Of a DNA stretch of 64,000 bases, positions 15,229 through 23,784 are shown piece after piece. The stretch comes from Ascidiaceihabitans sp047624005 (lineage in GTDB: Bacteria > Pseudomonadota > Alphaproteobacteria > Rhodobacterales > Rhodobacteraceae). Position 1 is the first letter of the stretch. The number at the start of each line of letters is the position of its first letter. The position numbers and the translations under genes were made by a program. A model generated the notes under the pieces. That model ran no database searches. It was given only the letters and a program-made list of their open reading frames with translations, and had not been told where the DNA came from. Where the stretch lies: assembly GCA_047624005.1 (NCBI GenBank), contig JBLHPE010000002.1, positions 24,207 through 88,206 of the forward strand. The letters run 5' to 3'.

Positions 15229-16565
15229 CCGAAGTTTTGATCAAAAATGCAGATACAATCCTAACGATGGATGACACGCGTCGCGAGTTAAGCGGTGCAG
15301 ATATATTGATCCGTGATGGACAAATCATTGACGTTGGACATGGGTTGACCACCACGGGCGAGGTGATCAATGCGAAAGGCTGTGTCGTAACACCCGGTTT
15401 GGTCAACACGCACCACCACTTGTATCAATCCCTCACGCGGGCAGTTCCGGGCGGGCAAGACGCCTTGCTATTCGGCTGGCTGCAAACACTTTATCCTATT
15501 TGGTCACGCTTCACGCCGGACCACATGTTCACTTCTGCCCAAGTTGGGCTGGCCGAATTGGCGTTGTCTGGGTGTACACTTAGCTCGGACCATCTGTACC
15601 TTTACCCTAATGGTTCACGACTTGAGGACACAATCCACGCTGCCGCTGAATTGGGCATCCGGTTCCAACCAACGCGCGGCGCGATGAGCATCGGCGAGAG
15701 CGATGGCGGCCTGCCACCAGACAGTCTTGTCGAGGACGAAGCCGCGATCTTGAACGACTGTATTCGGGTTATCGACGGGTTCCACGATGCCTCCGCAGCC
15801 TCAATGTGCCGCGTTGGCGTGGCCCCCTGTTCACCGTTTTCAGTCAGCACAGAATTGATGCGCGACGCTGCGATTTTGGCACGGGACAAGGGTGTGATGA
15901 TGCACACCCATTTGGCTGAGAACGAAGAGGACATCGCTTACAGCCTTGAGAAATTTGGCAAACGACCCGGGCAATATGCTGAAGATTTGGGTTGGACGGG
16001 TCCTGACGTGTGGCACGCTCATTGCGTCAAATTAGACGCTGAAGAGATTGCGTTGTTTGCGCGCACCAAAACGGGTGTCGCCCATTGCCCTTGTTCAAAT
16101 TGCCGGCTGGGCAGTGGAATTGCGCCAGTACGGCGCATGTATGACGCAGGCGTTCCTGTCGGGCTTGGCGTGGACGGATCAGCCAGCAATGATGTTGGGA
16201 ACCTAATAGCCGAGGCACGCCAAGCGATGCTGTTGCAACGGGTCGCAAATGGCGCTGATGCAATGAGTGCACGCATGGCTTTGGAAATCGCAACACGGGG
16301 CGGCGCTGATGTGCTGGGCCGACCTGAATGTGGACGTTTACAAGCAGGCTGTCGTGGGGACGTCGCGATTTGGGACACAACTGGCATCGAAAGCGCAGGA
16401 TCATGGGACCCTGCCGCCTTGTTGTTGGCCGGCCCAACTAAGGTGCGGCATTTGGTGGTTGAGGGACGTCAAATCGTGCGCGATGGCCAAATGACGACCA
16501 TCGATTTGGGATCGGTGATCGCCAAACAAAACCAACTGGCACGCGCTTTGAGGGACAATCTATGA
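15225..16565 (+). CDS. 8-oxoguanine deaminase (amidohydrolase superfamily)
   Basis: 446 residues. Amidohydrolase zinc site: NTHHHLYQSL near residue 63, HTHLAENEED near 226, HAHCVKLD near 265 and Asp in GLGVDGSASNDVG near 317. The motifs HCPCSNCRLGSG and GVDGSASND are those of the 8-oxoguanine deaminase group (Pseudomonas Pa0142 type), which turns 8-oxoguanine into uric acid. It overlaps both neighbours by 4 bases (ATGA) in a three-gene operon and converges with guanine deaminase. It could instead act on a related aminopurine, but the motif match is good. Confidence 0.85.
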   Translation: MTEVLIKNADTILTMDDTRRELSGADILIRDGQIIDVGHGLTTTGEVINAKGCVVTPGLVNTHHHLYQSLTRAVPGGQDALLFGWLQTLYPIWSRFTPDHMFTSAQVGLAELALSGCTLSSDHLYLYPNGSRLEDTIHAAAELGIRFQPTRGAMSIGESDGGLPPDSLVEDEAAILNDCIRVIDGFHDASAASMCRVGVAPCSPFSVSTELMRDAAILARDKGVMMHTHLAENEEDIAYSLEKFGKRPGQYAEDLGWTGPDVWHAHCVKLDAEEIALFARTKTGVAHCPCSNCRLGSGIAPVRRMYDAGVPVGLGVDGSASNDVGNLIAEARQAMLLQRVANGADAMSARMALEIATRGGADVLGRPECGRLQAGCRGDVAIWDTTGIESAGSWDPAALLLAGPTKVRHLVVEGRQIVRDGQMTTIDLGSVIAKQNQLARALRDNL

Positions 16566-16987
16566 AACATATTCTTGTGGTTCTAACGCTCGCTTGTTCA
16601 TTGGGTGCCCCTGTTTTCGCTGACCCTGCGGCGACGCAGATGATCAACGATCTTCGCAAAGACAAGCGCCGCAAAGCGCTTAACTATTCTGTGTCGCTTG
16701 AGAAGGCCGCAGCCGCACACGCCAATGAGATGGCGGCTAAAGGCTACTTTGGCCATACGGGTGCAAATGGGTCTTCGGTCGGGGATCGCACAACTGCACA
16801 GGGCTATAAATGGTGTTTTGTCGCTGAAAATATCGCACAAGGGCAACGCAGCCTTGACGCGGCAATGCAGGCTTGGACCACCTCAAAGGGGCATTACAAG
16901 AATATGATCCACAAGAAGGCGGGCGAATTTGGCCTTGCACGTGGGGATGGCAACACATGGGTGATGGTCCTCGCCAAACCTTGTTGA
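16562..16987 (+). CDS. Secreted CAP-domain (SCP/PR1-like) protein
   Basis: 141 residues with a signal peptide (MKHILVVLTLACSLGAPVFA). The CAP core has the family's His/Glu pattern: AAAAHANEMAAKGYFGHTG, then CFVAENIAQGQRSLDAAM and SKGHYKNMIHKKAGEFGL. CAP proteins are exported and have varied, mostly unknown activities. It overlaps the deaminase gene by 4 bases, so it shares its transcript; the functional link to purine breakdown is not obvious. Confidence 0.88.
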   Translation: MKHILVVLTLACSLGAPVFADPAATQMINDLRKDKRRKALNYSVSLEKAAAAHANEMAAKGYFGHTGANGSSVGDRTTAQGYKWCFVAENIAQGQRSLDAAMQAWTTSKGHYKNMIHKKAGEFGLARGDGNTWVMVLAKPC

Positions 16988-16995
16988 CCTTCACA

Positions 16996-17041
16996 ATTCC
17001 TTTTGACCAAAAATACTCTGGAGTTTGAGGCAAAGCCTCAA
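16996..17041 (-). terminator. Probable terminator of guaD carrying a group-typical intergenic motif
   Basis: On the minus strand TTGAGGC-TTT-GCCTCAA forms a 7-base hairpin across the guaD stop, followed within 13 bases by GAGTATTTTTGGTCAAAAGG. The ATTTTT run could end transcription. A similar motif recurs at 8098-8150 and 3017-3045 on the same strand. Confidence 0.45.
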
Positions 17042-18339
17042 GCAAGTGATGCGCGGCGCACACCGTTCACCCAAACATCAGCAACTGCGCGATCATCACC
17101 CATCATGATTGTTGGGAATACAGCTTCCCAAATATCATTTGCGCGGAGGCTGCGCTGTGCGATTGCGGGGGTTGAGGCAAGGTCAAGCACACAGATATCC
17201 GCGTCATTTCCAACCTTCAGTGATCCAATATGATCCTGCAAATGCAGGCTTCGCGCAGATCCGGCGGTGGCCAGCCACAACAATTGACTGGCATGCACCG
17301 CCACGCCGCGCAGTTGCGCAACCTCGTAGGCTGCTGCCATTGTTCTTAGCATTGAAAAAGACGACCCGCCCCCAGTGTCTGTGGCCAATCCTACGGGAAT
17401 TGAATGTGCCTTCATCGCAGCCAGATCAAACAAACCTGACCCAATAAATGTATTAGAGGTTGGGCAATGCACAACCGCACTGCCGATTTCAGATAGGCGA
17501 TCCATCTCGCGAGGTTCCATATGAATCGAGTGGCCGTAGATGCCGCGGGCACCTAGCAATCCATGCGCCTCGTAAGTGTCGAGATAATCACGCGCGTCTG
17601 GATACAGCCCTTTGACCCATTCGATTTCATCCACCTGTTCGCTCAGATGGGTTTGCATCAAAACTTCTGGGTGTTCGGCCCAAAGTGCGCCCAAAGCACT
17701 GAGCTGTTCAACTGTCGACGTTGGTGAGAATCTTGGTGTGATCGCGTAATGTGCGCGACCTTGCCCGTGCCATCTGCCAATCAGTGCTTTGCTATCATCA
17801 TAAGCGGATTGGGCCGTATCGCGCAGCCCGTCTGGCGCATTGCGGTCCATACATGTCTTGCCAGCAACCACACGTTGGCCGCGCGCGGCCGCCGCTTCAA
17901 ATATCGCATCAACGCTTGTGGGATGAATGGTAGCATACGAACAAACTGTTGTGGTGCCGTTTGCCAGCGTCAAATCCAGATAGCGCCCCGCAACGTCAAC
18001 GGCGTAGTCCGGATCGCCAAATCGCATTTCTTCTGGGAACGTATAGGTGTTCAGCCAATCGATCAGACGTTTTCCCCAGCTGGCGATGATCCCAGTCTGT
18101 GGATAATGCACATGTGCGTCGACAAACCCAGGTAGGATCAGTTTGTCACCGTACTCCACCACCTTTGCGTTCGGATGGCCTGCGCGTAACGTCGCTGCAT
18201 CGCCGACCATTTCAATCAGACCGCCACGGATCAGCACGCCACCCGTGCTGTTTACCTGCACAGCGTCCTGCCATGCCGTCACAAAGGGATCATCGGAAAA
18301 GGTCAGCACCTGACCGCAAAGCAAAGTTAAATCTGTCAT
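17038..18339 (-). CDS. guaD: Guanine deaminase
   Basis: 433 residues. Converts guanine to xanthine and ammonia. Signatures: PGFVDAHVHYPQTGIIASWG (zinc His pair near residue 74), MQTHLSEQVDEI near 230, YGHSIHMEPREM near 268, HCPTSNTFIGSGLF near 293 and Asp in GLATDTGGGSSFSM near 320. All metal ligands are present. It converges with the 8-oxoguanine deaminase operon, so the two purine deaminases sit side by side. Confidence 0.93.
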   Translation of the reverse strand: MTDLTLLCGQVLTFSDDPFVTAWQDAVQVNSTGGVLIRGGLIEMVGDAATLRAGHPNAKVVEYGDKLILPGFVDAHVHYPQTGIIASWGKRLIDWLNTYTFPEEMRFGDPDYAVDVAGRYLDLTLANGTTTVCSYATIHPTSVDAIFEAAAARGQRVVAGKTCMDRNAPDGLRDTAQSAYDDSKALIGRWHGQGRAHYAITPRFSPTSTVEQLSALGALWAEHPEVLMQTHLSEQVDEIEWVKGLYPDARDYLDTYEAHGLLGARGIYGHSIHMEPREMDRLSEIGSAVVHCPTSNTFIGSGLFDLAAMKAHSIPVGLATDTGGGSSFSMLRTMAAAYEVAQLRGVAVHASQLLWLATAGSARSLHLQDHIGSLKVGNDADICVLDLASTPAIAQRSLRANDIWEAVFPTIMMGDDRAVADVWVNGVRRASLA

Positions 18340-18397
18340 GTCCTATGCTTAATCCGACCCGAGCACGGGGTAAATGACATTTCACCCACCGATCCCA

Positions 18398-18426
18398 TTG
18401 TCAGTGCTTTGACCCCCGCCTATGGT
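18398..18426 (+). promoter_or_regulatory. Candidate promoter of mgtE giving a near-leaderless mRNA
   Basis: TTGTCA (18398-18403), 17-base spacer, TATGGT (18421-18426). Transcription would start about 18433, only a few bases before the ATG at 18436, which lacks a ribosome binding site. Confidence 0.4.
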
Positions 18427-18435
18427 CTGTCCAAC

Positions 18436-19839
18436 ATGACAGACAACATAAAAATATCCGCCGAAGGGCCCAATGGCGCACGCGATGAAGAGGCTTATCT
18501 TTTAAGCCGCAAAAACATCAGTGCGATCCTGTATGCCGTTGATATTGAAGATAAAGACAAACTGAGTGAGCTGATGGACCCGCTGCACGCGGCTGACATC
18601 GCTGACCTTTTGGAACAAATTAACGCCTTTGATCGGTCCCGCCTGATCCGTCTCTATGATCGTGAATTTGACGGGGACATCCTGTCGGAGCTGGATGAAA
18701 GCATCCGCGAAGAGGTGATTGCGGTCCTGACCCCGCAAGTGCTGGCCGAAGCTGTACGTGATCTAGACAGCGATGACGTTGTCGATCTGGTCGAGGATTT
18801 GGGTGAGGGGCAGCAAGAGGCCATTCTTGAGGTTCTTGAGGACATCGACCGTGCCGCTGTTGAGCAAGCGCTTAGCTATCCTGAGTTCTCAGCTGGTCGT
18901 TTGATGCAGCGCGAGGTTGTGATGGCCCCCGAACATTGGTCCGTGGGTCAAGCGATTGATTATCTGCGCAATGCTGACCCCGATGTGTTGCCGGACCACT
19001 TTTACCACATCGTGCTTGTCGATCCGCGTTTGCATCCCATTGGGAATGTAGCACTTGGTAAAATCATGCGCTCAAAACGTGAGGTGATGCTGACCTCGAT
19101 TGTCGAGGAAGTGTTCCAAATCATCCCTGCCGATCAGGACGAGGGTGATGTGGCCTATGCGTTCAACCAATACCATCTGATTTCTACCCCTGTTGTGGAC
19201 GGCGAAGGGCGATTGATCGGCTTGATTACCATCGACGACGCGATGGCCGTGCTGGATGAAGAGCATGAAGAAGACATTATGCGTCTTGCCGGCGTTGGCG
19301 AGGGGTCACTCTCGGACCGCGTGATCGAGACTACAAAACAGCGGATGCCGTGGTTGGCGGTCAATCTGGTGACGTCCATCGCAGCTTCAATGGTCATCGC
19401 GCAATTTGAAATGGCGATCGCGCAGATCGTGGCCTTGGCCGTGTTAATGCCAATTGTGGCCTCAATGGGCGGCAATGCGGGCACCCAATCGCTGACGGTT
19501 GCAGTGCGGGCCATTGCGACCAAAGACCTTACCGGCGCGAATGTGTGGCGGGTGATCCGGCGCGAAGTGCTGGTGGGGCTGGTGAATGGGATAATCTTTG
19601 CGATTGTGATGGGGATTGTGGGGCTGATCTGGTTTGGATCGCCCGCGCTTGGCTACGTCATTGCAGCGGCGATGGTGGTAAACATGGTTGTTGCTGGTTT
19701 TGCAGGCACCGTTATTCCGGTGATTTTGGATCGCGTCGGTGTTGATCCTGCGCTGGCATCGGGCGCATTTGTGACAACCGTGACCGATATCGTTGGCTTC
19801 TTTGCGTTTCTTGGACTGGCCGCGATGGTGTTGTTGTGA
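18436..19839 (+). CDS. mgtE: Magnesium transporter MgtE
   Basis: 467 residues. The order is that of MgtE: an N-terminal helical domain with short MgtE_N repeats (ADIADLLEQINAFDRSRLI, residues 40-130), two CBS domains (about 140-270, e.g. DHFYHIVLVDPRLHPIGNV and YHLISTPVVDGEGRLIGLI), the linking plug helix and five transmembrane helices (VLMPIVASMGGNAGTQSLTV near 350). Mg2+ binding to the cytosolic domains closes the channel. ATG 18436 was chosen; a TTG nine codons upstream is possible. Overlaps the next gene (GTGA). Confidence 0.93.
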   Translation: MTDNIKISAEGPNGARDEEAYLLSRKNISAILYAVDIEDKDKLSELMDPLHAADIADLLEQINAFDRSRLIRLYDREFDGDILSELDESIREEVIAVLTPQVLAEAVRDLDSDDVVDLVEDLGEGQQEAILEVLEDIDRAAVEQALSYPEFSAGRLMQREVVMAPEHWSVGQAIDYLRNADPDVLPDHFYHIVLVDPRLHPIGNVALGKIMRSKREVMLTSIVEEVFQIIPADQDEGDVAYAFNQYHLISTPVVDGEGRLIGLITIDDAMAVLDEEHEEDIMRLAGVGEGSLSDRVIETTKQRMPWLAVNLVTSIAASMVIAQFEMAIAQIVALAVLMPIVASMGGNAGTQSLTVAVRAIATKDLTGANVWRVIRREVLVGLVNGIIFAIVMGIVGLIWFGSPALGYVIAAAMVVNMVVAGFAGTVIPVILDRVGVDPALASGAFVTTVTDIVGFFAFLGLAAMVLL

Positions 19840-20402
19840 CCGACTTGGCTGCGATAAAAGCACAAGCACGCAAAGACGGGTTTGTGCGGCGCAAGGCTGC
19901 TTTTGATGGGCAAAGTGGCGGTGCGGCGGGACATTTATCAGCACTGCTAGCAGGATATCGTGGCGTGCCGATATCAGGGTACATGCCGATCCGAACCGAA
20001 ATTGACCCTTTGCCCGCAATGGCCGAAGCGGCGGCTTATGGCAAAGTAGGCGTGCCGGTAATTCTTCAAGCAGGAGAACCCTTGCTGTTCTCAAGTTGGG
20101 AACCTGATGGGCAAATGAAAGCTGGGCCTTTCGGGGCTCAGATTCCCATGGTGGACGAATTCTTCGAGCCCGAGATTGTGATTGTCCCATTGGTGGCATT
20201 CGACACAAATGGCGGACGCTTGGGCTATGGCGGCGGGTTTTATGATCGAACACTTGAATTGCTGCGCTCTAAACGGGCGACCCTAGCGATTGGATTTGCA
20301 TTTGCAGGGCAAGAAGCGTCGGGTTTGCCGCTCGAACCAACTGATCAGCCGCTTGACATGATTGTGACGGAAAACGGCGTGATCACCCCAAAGCAGCTGT
20401 GA
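19836..20402 (+). CDS. 5-formyltetrahydrofolate cyclo-ligase
   Basis: 188 residues from GTG 19836, which overlaps the mgtE stop by 4 bases. It converts 5-formyl-THF to 5,10-methenyl-THF with ATP. Family motifs: FVRRKAAFDGQ at the N-terminus, the folate-binding PIRTEIDPLPAM, and the phosphate-binding GYGGGFYDRTLELL near residue 133. Coupling to mgtE may reflect the Mg-ATP requirement or only chance; translational coupling is likely. Confidence 0.9.
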   Translation: MTDLAAIKAQARKDGFVRRKAAFDGQSGGAAGHLSALLAGYRGVPISGYMPIRTEIDPLPAMAEAAAYGKVGVPVILQAGEPLLFSSWEPDGQMKAGPFGAQIPMVDEFFEPEIVIVPLVAFDTNGGRLGYGGGFYDRTLELLRSKRATLAIGFAFAGQEASGLPLEPTDQPLDMIVTENGVITPKQL

Positions 20403-21203
20403 TCTAAAGGCGATTTTTGCATTTTCCTAATTTGTAGGGTGTGATTTTCTCGTCCTCTGGATGGCATGACGTACCAACTTCAAAACATCTTCCAGCGTTG
20501 GCTGTCAGCACGCTATCCCTTAGCATCAATCATCTTTTCTAAAATTGCCTGATCAACCGCAGAGGATTCCCACCGCATCGACACAATTGACAGGGTTCCA
20601 TAATAGCTGCCTGTCCATGGTGCGCAGTACCGTGCCCTTGGGGTCGTCGAGATGGCTGTAACACAAACCTTGCTACCCTTTTCTTCGATCCATCCAAAAG
20701 TGGATCAAGGGAGTGTTTGGAAATGCTGCAAGGTTTAGATTTCAAAGTCATTGAGAGTTTCTTTTGGTGAACCGATAGCTTTGGCCAGTTCGGAGAAATT
20801 AGGGAACCGCAATTAATGCTGGACTATGGAATGCTCATCACCAAGCAAAGTTGCGCGGTTAGAAAGAAATCAACAAGGAAACCTAAGCAGCGTAAGCGTT
20901 TGATCTTAGGGCATCTATTTCTTAGGGTGTGAAGCAAGGGCGTTCACAGGATAGGTATAAAATCAGGAACATTACTTTGAACACGAACGCTAACCCTAAC
21001 TGGGTAATCGATCACATAATTAACTGGTTAGAGAAAATAGTGCCTTGGAATTTCTCTACGGGTGAGTGACACTAGAACTTATTGACAGCTTGTCTGAGAC
21101 GTGCGGATTATTCCAAAAAACTGGAAAAGTATCCTTTCCCAGTCATGCTTCAATTCTAGGGCAAAGCATAAATAGAAAATTTCCAATTTTGGAGCAAGAT
21201 TTA
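20403..21203. other. Long intergenic stretch, possible gene remains
   Basis: 800 bases with no intact gene. On the minus strand, 20513-20704 is a 63-codon stop-flanked block with a protein-like look (it contains YCAPWTGSYYGTLSIVSMRW) but no start codon context; I treat it as a possible remnant. The rest is AT-rich and stop-filled on both strands. The last 100 bases carry the promoter of the secreted-protein gene. Confidence 0.45.
20513..20704 (-). pseudogene. Possible gene remnant, family not recognised
   Basis: An open block of 63 sense codons between TGA (20705-20707) and TAG (20513-20515) with balanced, coding-like codons (TAISTTPRARYCAPW, then AVDQAILEKMIDAKG). No start codon or ribosome binding site fits. 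Beyond the TAG the frame continues with RADSQRWKMF before the next stop. I do not recognise the family. Confidence 0.25.
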
Positions 21204-21593
21204 ATGAAGATGACGATTAGAAACATGTCTGTGACGCTGAGCACCGCAGTTACCAGCCTGGCCTTGCTGTCACAGCCTGCCTTTGCTGACTGCACCCGCC
21301 ATGTATATAACAAGTCTGAAAATGTTTGGTCTTTTGGATTTACGTCTTCAGTCGACGAAAAATTAGGTGATGATGCGATGATCGTCGCCAGTGGTAAAAC
21401 TGCCGTCATCGAACACATCACAGGCGGGTCCGAACCCAAATGGCTGCGCCTGGAAAAAGTGACTTACACAGATGGTAAGACGCACTATAAAGCATCGTTT
21501 TTGATGAATGGCTGCTACATTAAACATACTGGCAGAACCGATCGTGCCGTGCTGAATGATCCTGCGGACGGTGATGTGATCTTTATCGACTAA
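21204..21593 (+). CDS. Secreted protein of unknown function
   Basis: 129 residues from ATG 21204 (GGAG 10 bases upstream). The signal peptide is clear (hydrophobic SLALLSQPAFA, cleavage after AFA). The mature part has two Cys (DCTRHVYNKS and NGCYIKHTG) that could form a disulfide, and is rich in Lys, Thr and Asp. I do not recognise the family. A frame extends 46 codons upstream but lacks initiation signals. The gene lies alone in an AT-richer region. Confidence 0.62.
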   Translation: MKMTIRNMSVTLSTAVTSLALLSQPAFADCTRHVYNKSENVWSFGFTSSVDEKLGDDAMIVASGKTAVIEHITGGSEPKWLRLEKVTYTDGKTHYKASFLMNGCYIKHTGRTDRAVLNDPADGDVIFID

Positions 21594-22114
21594 TATGGTG
21601 ACGTGGCAGTCATAAACATACTGCCACGTTTACGCAAAACAGCTCGCGGGAGTTGGATTCACTTTTGGGTGCGGCACAGAAATTTTGAAATATAAAATCA
21701 CCGTGCAACTCATTGGTTTCAAGTGGCGCACGAAGGTTCCGAAAATATATCTTTCGAGGCCGAAAATGCGATCGAAGCTGTGTGGAAAGGTGAAACATCA
21801 GACGCCATTTACCCGACATTACCTGATCAGTTGGATGGCATGAATTCATCAATGCTTTTGTGCGGTCGTCTGTTTGAACCTTGGCTAGGGTGAATGGAAC
21901 GGGTTCATACCCCAGATGAATCCGCACCCTCAGACAAATTCTATACTTAATTGGTGAGCGCATATTGGCCACAGCAGTGAATGCCTGCATCTTGTGAACT
22001 GGAAAGCTCCAATGTTCGCATGTAAAATGTTCCTGCGACAATACCGTAGATGGAGCGTTGTTATCTACGGTCTTCGCGTTACAAAATGGGGGCCTGCAGC
22101 AAGGAAAATTTGCC
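21594..22114. other. Intergenic stretch with a coding-like but startless block
   Basis: 520 bases. On the plus strand 21696-21893 is open for 65 codons (contains ENISFEAENAIEAVWKGE and YPTLPDQLDGMN) with coding-like composition. No start or ribosome binding site fits, and a TAA closes the frame just upstream. The opposite strand is also open here, but its product looks random. Nothing else seen. Confidence 0.4.
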
Positions 22115-22285
22115 GTGATATTCGTTCTTATCTTACCAATAGCATTACCTATTATCGCTTGTATTTGCCTCTTTGGCGCCATTCGACCCTCAACATTTTC
22201 CCGTGGGCTATTGGCGGCAACAGCGGCTGTGCTTCTAGTGTTTTGGATTTGGTATGTCGGTGCAGTGATTGTGGGGGTATGGTGA
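22115..22285 (+). CDS. Small two-helix membrane protein (hypothetical)
   Basis: 56 residues from GTG 22115, preceded by AAGGAAAATTTGCC. The product is almost wholly hydrophobic: helix one IFVLILPIALPIIACICLF, a short polar loop (IRPSTFSRG), helix two LLAATAAVLLVFWIWYVGAV. No family recognised. A TTG start at 22058 is possible but less likely. It precedes another short secreted-protein gene by 72 bases. Confidence 0.5.
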   Translation: MIFVLILPIALPIIACICLFGAIRPSTFSRGLLAATAAVLLVFWIWYVGAVIVGVW

Positions 22286-22357
22286 CATCAACAATTTTTG
22301 GGTCACAAAGGTACTCGAATTACCAATTGTTACGCTTGTTTCTTTGAGGGGGCGGCG

Positions 22358-22885
22358 ATGAAAATAATTTTGGCACCCGCATTCATGTTTTGCACGGTAT
22401 CCGCTGCAAATGCAGTGTGCGCACCTGAAGAAAATCTGTATTTTTCCTGCGAATTAAGGGACCGGAACACCGAAGTTTCTGTATGTTTCGATGACGACAC
22501 CGCATATTATAGATATGGCGTAGTAAATGAGCAGCCACAACTTGAGCTGTCTGAACCAATTGGTAAACTTGAATATGTGCCTTCGACCAGAAACGGCCAA
22601 TTTGTTTGGGATGAAGTCGAATTCAGGAATGCGCAGTATCGATACCGAATAACTGTGGGGTTCTTGATCCCTTGGGAAGATGTTCCAAAAGGAGAGTTTT
22701 CTCCAGCAGCTCGTTTTGGCGACACAACGTTCGGTGAAATAACGGTATCCCAAAACGGCAAAATAATCAGCGAACTGCAATGTCGATTTGAAGATATCGA
22801 GTTGAACCAAAAACGCATGATTGAAATGATGCAAATTGAAAAGGTGCGGATTTGGGAGCCTTGGGTCTCACCCCAAAACCAATAA
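22358..22885 (+). CDS. Secreted protein of unknown function
   Basis: 175 residues from ATG 22358 (GAGGGGGCGGCG upstream). Signal peptide MKIILAPAFMFCTVSAANA. The mature protein has a Cys near its start (VCAPEENLYFSCE), a central beta-rich part and one late Cys (ELQCRFEDIELNQ); low GC and charged residues set it apart from neighbours. It may be acquired. No recognised domain. Confidence 0.62.
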   Translation: MKIILAPAFMFCTVSAANAVCAPEENLYFSCELRDRNTEVSVCFDDDTAYYRYGVVNEQPQLELSEPIGKLEYVPSTRNGQFVWDEVEFRNAQYRYRITVGFLIPWEDVPKGEFSPAARFGDTTFGEITVSQNGKIISELQCRFEDIELNQKRMIEMMQIEKVRIWEPWVSPQNQ

Positions 22886-23157
22886 GGCCGCCATTTGACG
22901 TAAGTGTTGATGGGCAGCCACCTATTGCATGGTTTTAAAACCGGTAGTGCTGAAATTGATTGCCTGCTTGAATAGAGGCAAGGGCTTAAAGCACCCCTTC
23001 GACCTAATCTGTTAGAAATTTGAAACAAGATTTAGTTCCAGATGTTGGCTTATCGGGCAAAGAAGACCTTTGCCGAATATGCTGCAAATTTTTAGGGCCT
23101 TCAAATATTTGCCATGTGGTTGCATCTACAATGACCCTCCTTAAGGAAGGCGCAGCC

Positions 23158-23784
23158 ATGATCCCTTTAGATGTAATGTTTGTTTTTATCGGCGTCGCTA
23201 CTGCACTTGCAGCAGTTCCCGGTCCAGACAATATCTTAGTTCTCACGCAATCAGCACTGCATGGGCGACTTGCTGGATTGATTGTAACGCTTGGACTTGC
23301 ATCTGGCCTAATGTTTCACACAACTGCGGTGGCATTTGGTGCCGCGGTCCTATTCCAGACGTCGCAGTACGCCTTCGTGGTGTCGAAATACGCGGGCGCG
23401 GCTTACCTTCTTTACCTTGCATAGACGGCTTTCATTGCAACAACGAATAAATTTAAAGGGGCCAAAACGAATTCAGAAACGGTTCCCAAGCAGTTCTTGC
23501 GCGGGCTTCTCATGAATATAGCGAACCCAAAAATTACGATTTTTTTCTTGGCTTTCTTGCCGCAGTTTGTGGACCCGGCCAATGGATCAATGACCGCTCA
23601 GTTTTGTCAATTCGGGGCACTCATGGCGGTTACTACAGTTGCCATTTTTGGCTCGATTGCCCTTGCTGCAGGCGCACTTGGAGATTGGATCAAAGGGTCA
23701 TCAAGAACTCAAATTTGGCTCAACCGTATCTCTGGCGTTGTATTTGTTGCTCTGGCGTTAAAACTTGCTTCAGCAGAAAAATAG
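23158..23784 (+). pseudogene. LysE/RhtB family amino acid exporter broken by one in-frame amber codon
   Basis: ATG 23158 (AAGGAAGGCGCAGCC upstream) opens a LysE-type protein: VPGPDNILVLTQS near residue 20, then helices up to YLLYLA, where TAG (23422-23424) interrupts. The same frame continues TAFIATTNKFKG, then FLRGLLMNIANPKITIFFLA and three more helices to a stop at 23784. Total 208 codons, the normal family length. The interrupted position is that of a conserved Trp (LYLAWxAF), so a single TGG to TAG change explains it. The frame is otherwise intact, so the mutation is recent, or the codon is misread or a sequencing error. Confidence 0.85.

Noticed and set aside
18340..18435. Mg2+ riboswitch upstream of mgtE
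   Set aside because: Only about 95 bases separate guaD and mgtE and the promoter predicted there leaves no 5' leader to hold one.
20539..20751. 70-codon minus-strand frame in the decayed patch
   Set aside because: Arg/Gln-rich and unlike coding sequence; a neighbouring frame in the same DNA looks more protein-like.
21610..22182. 190-codon minus-strand frame
   Set aside because: Composition looks random, with many Cys/His and no known domain; no initiation signal.
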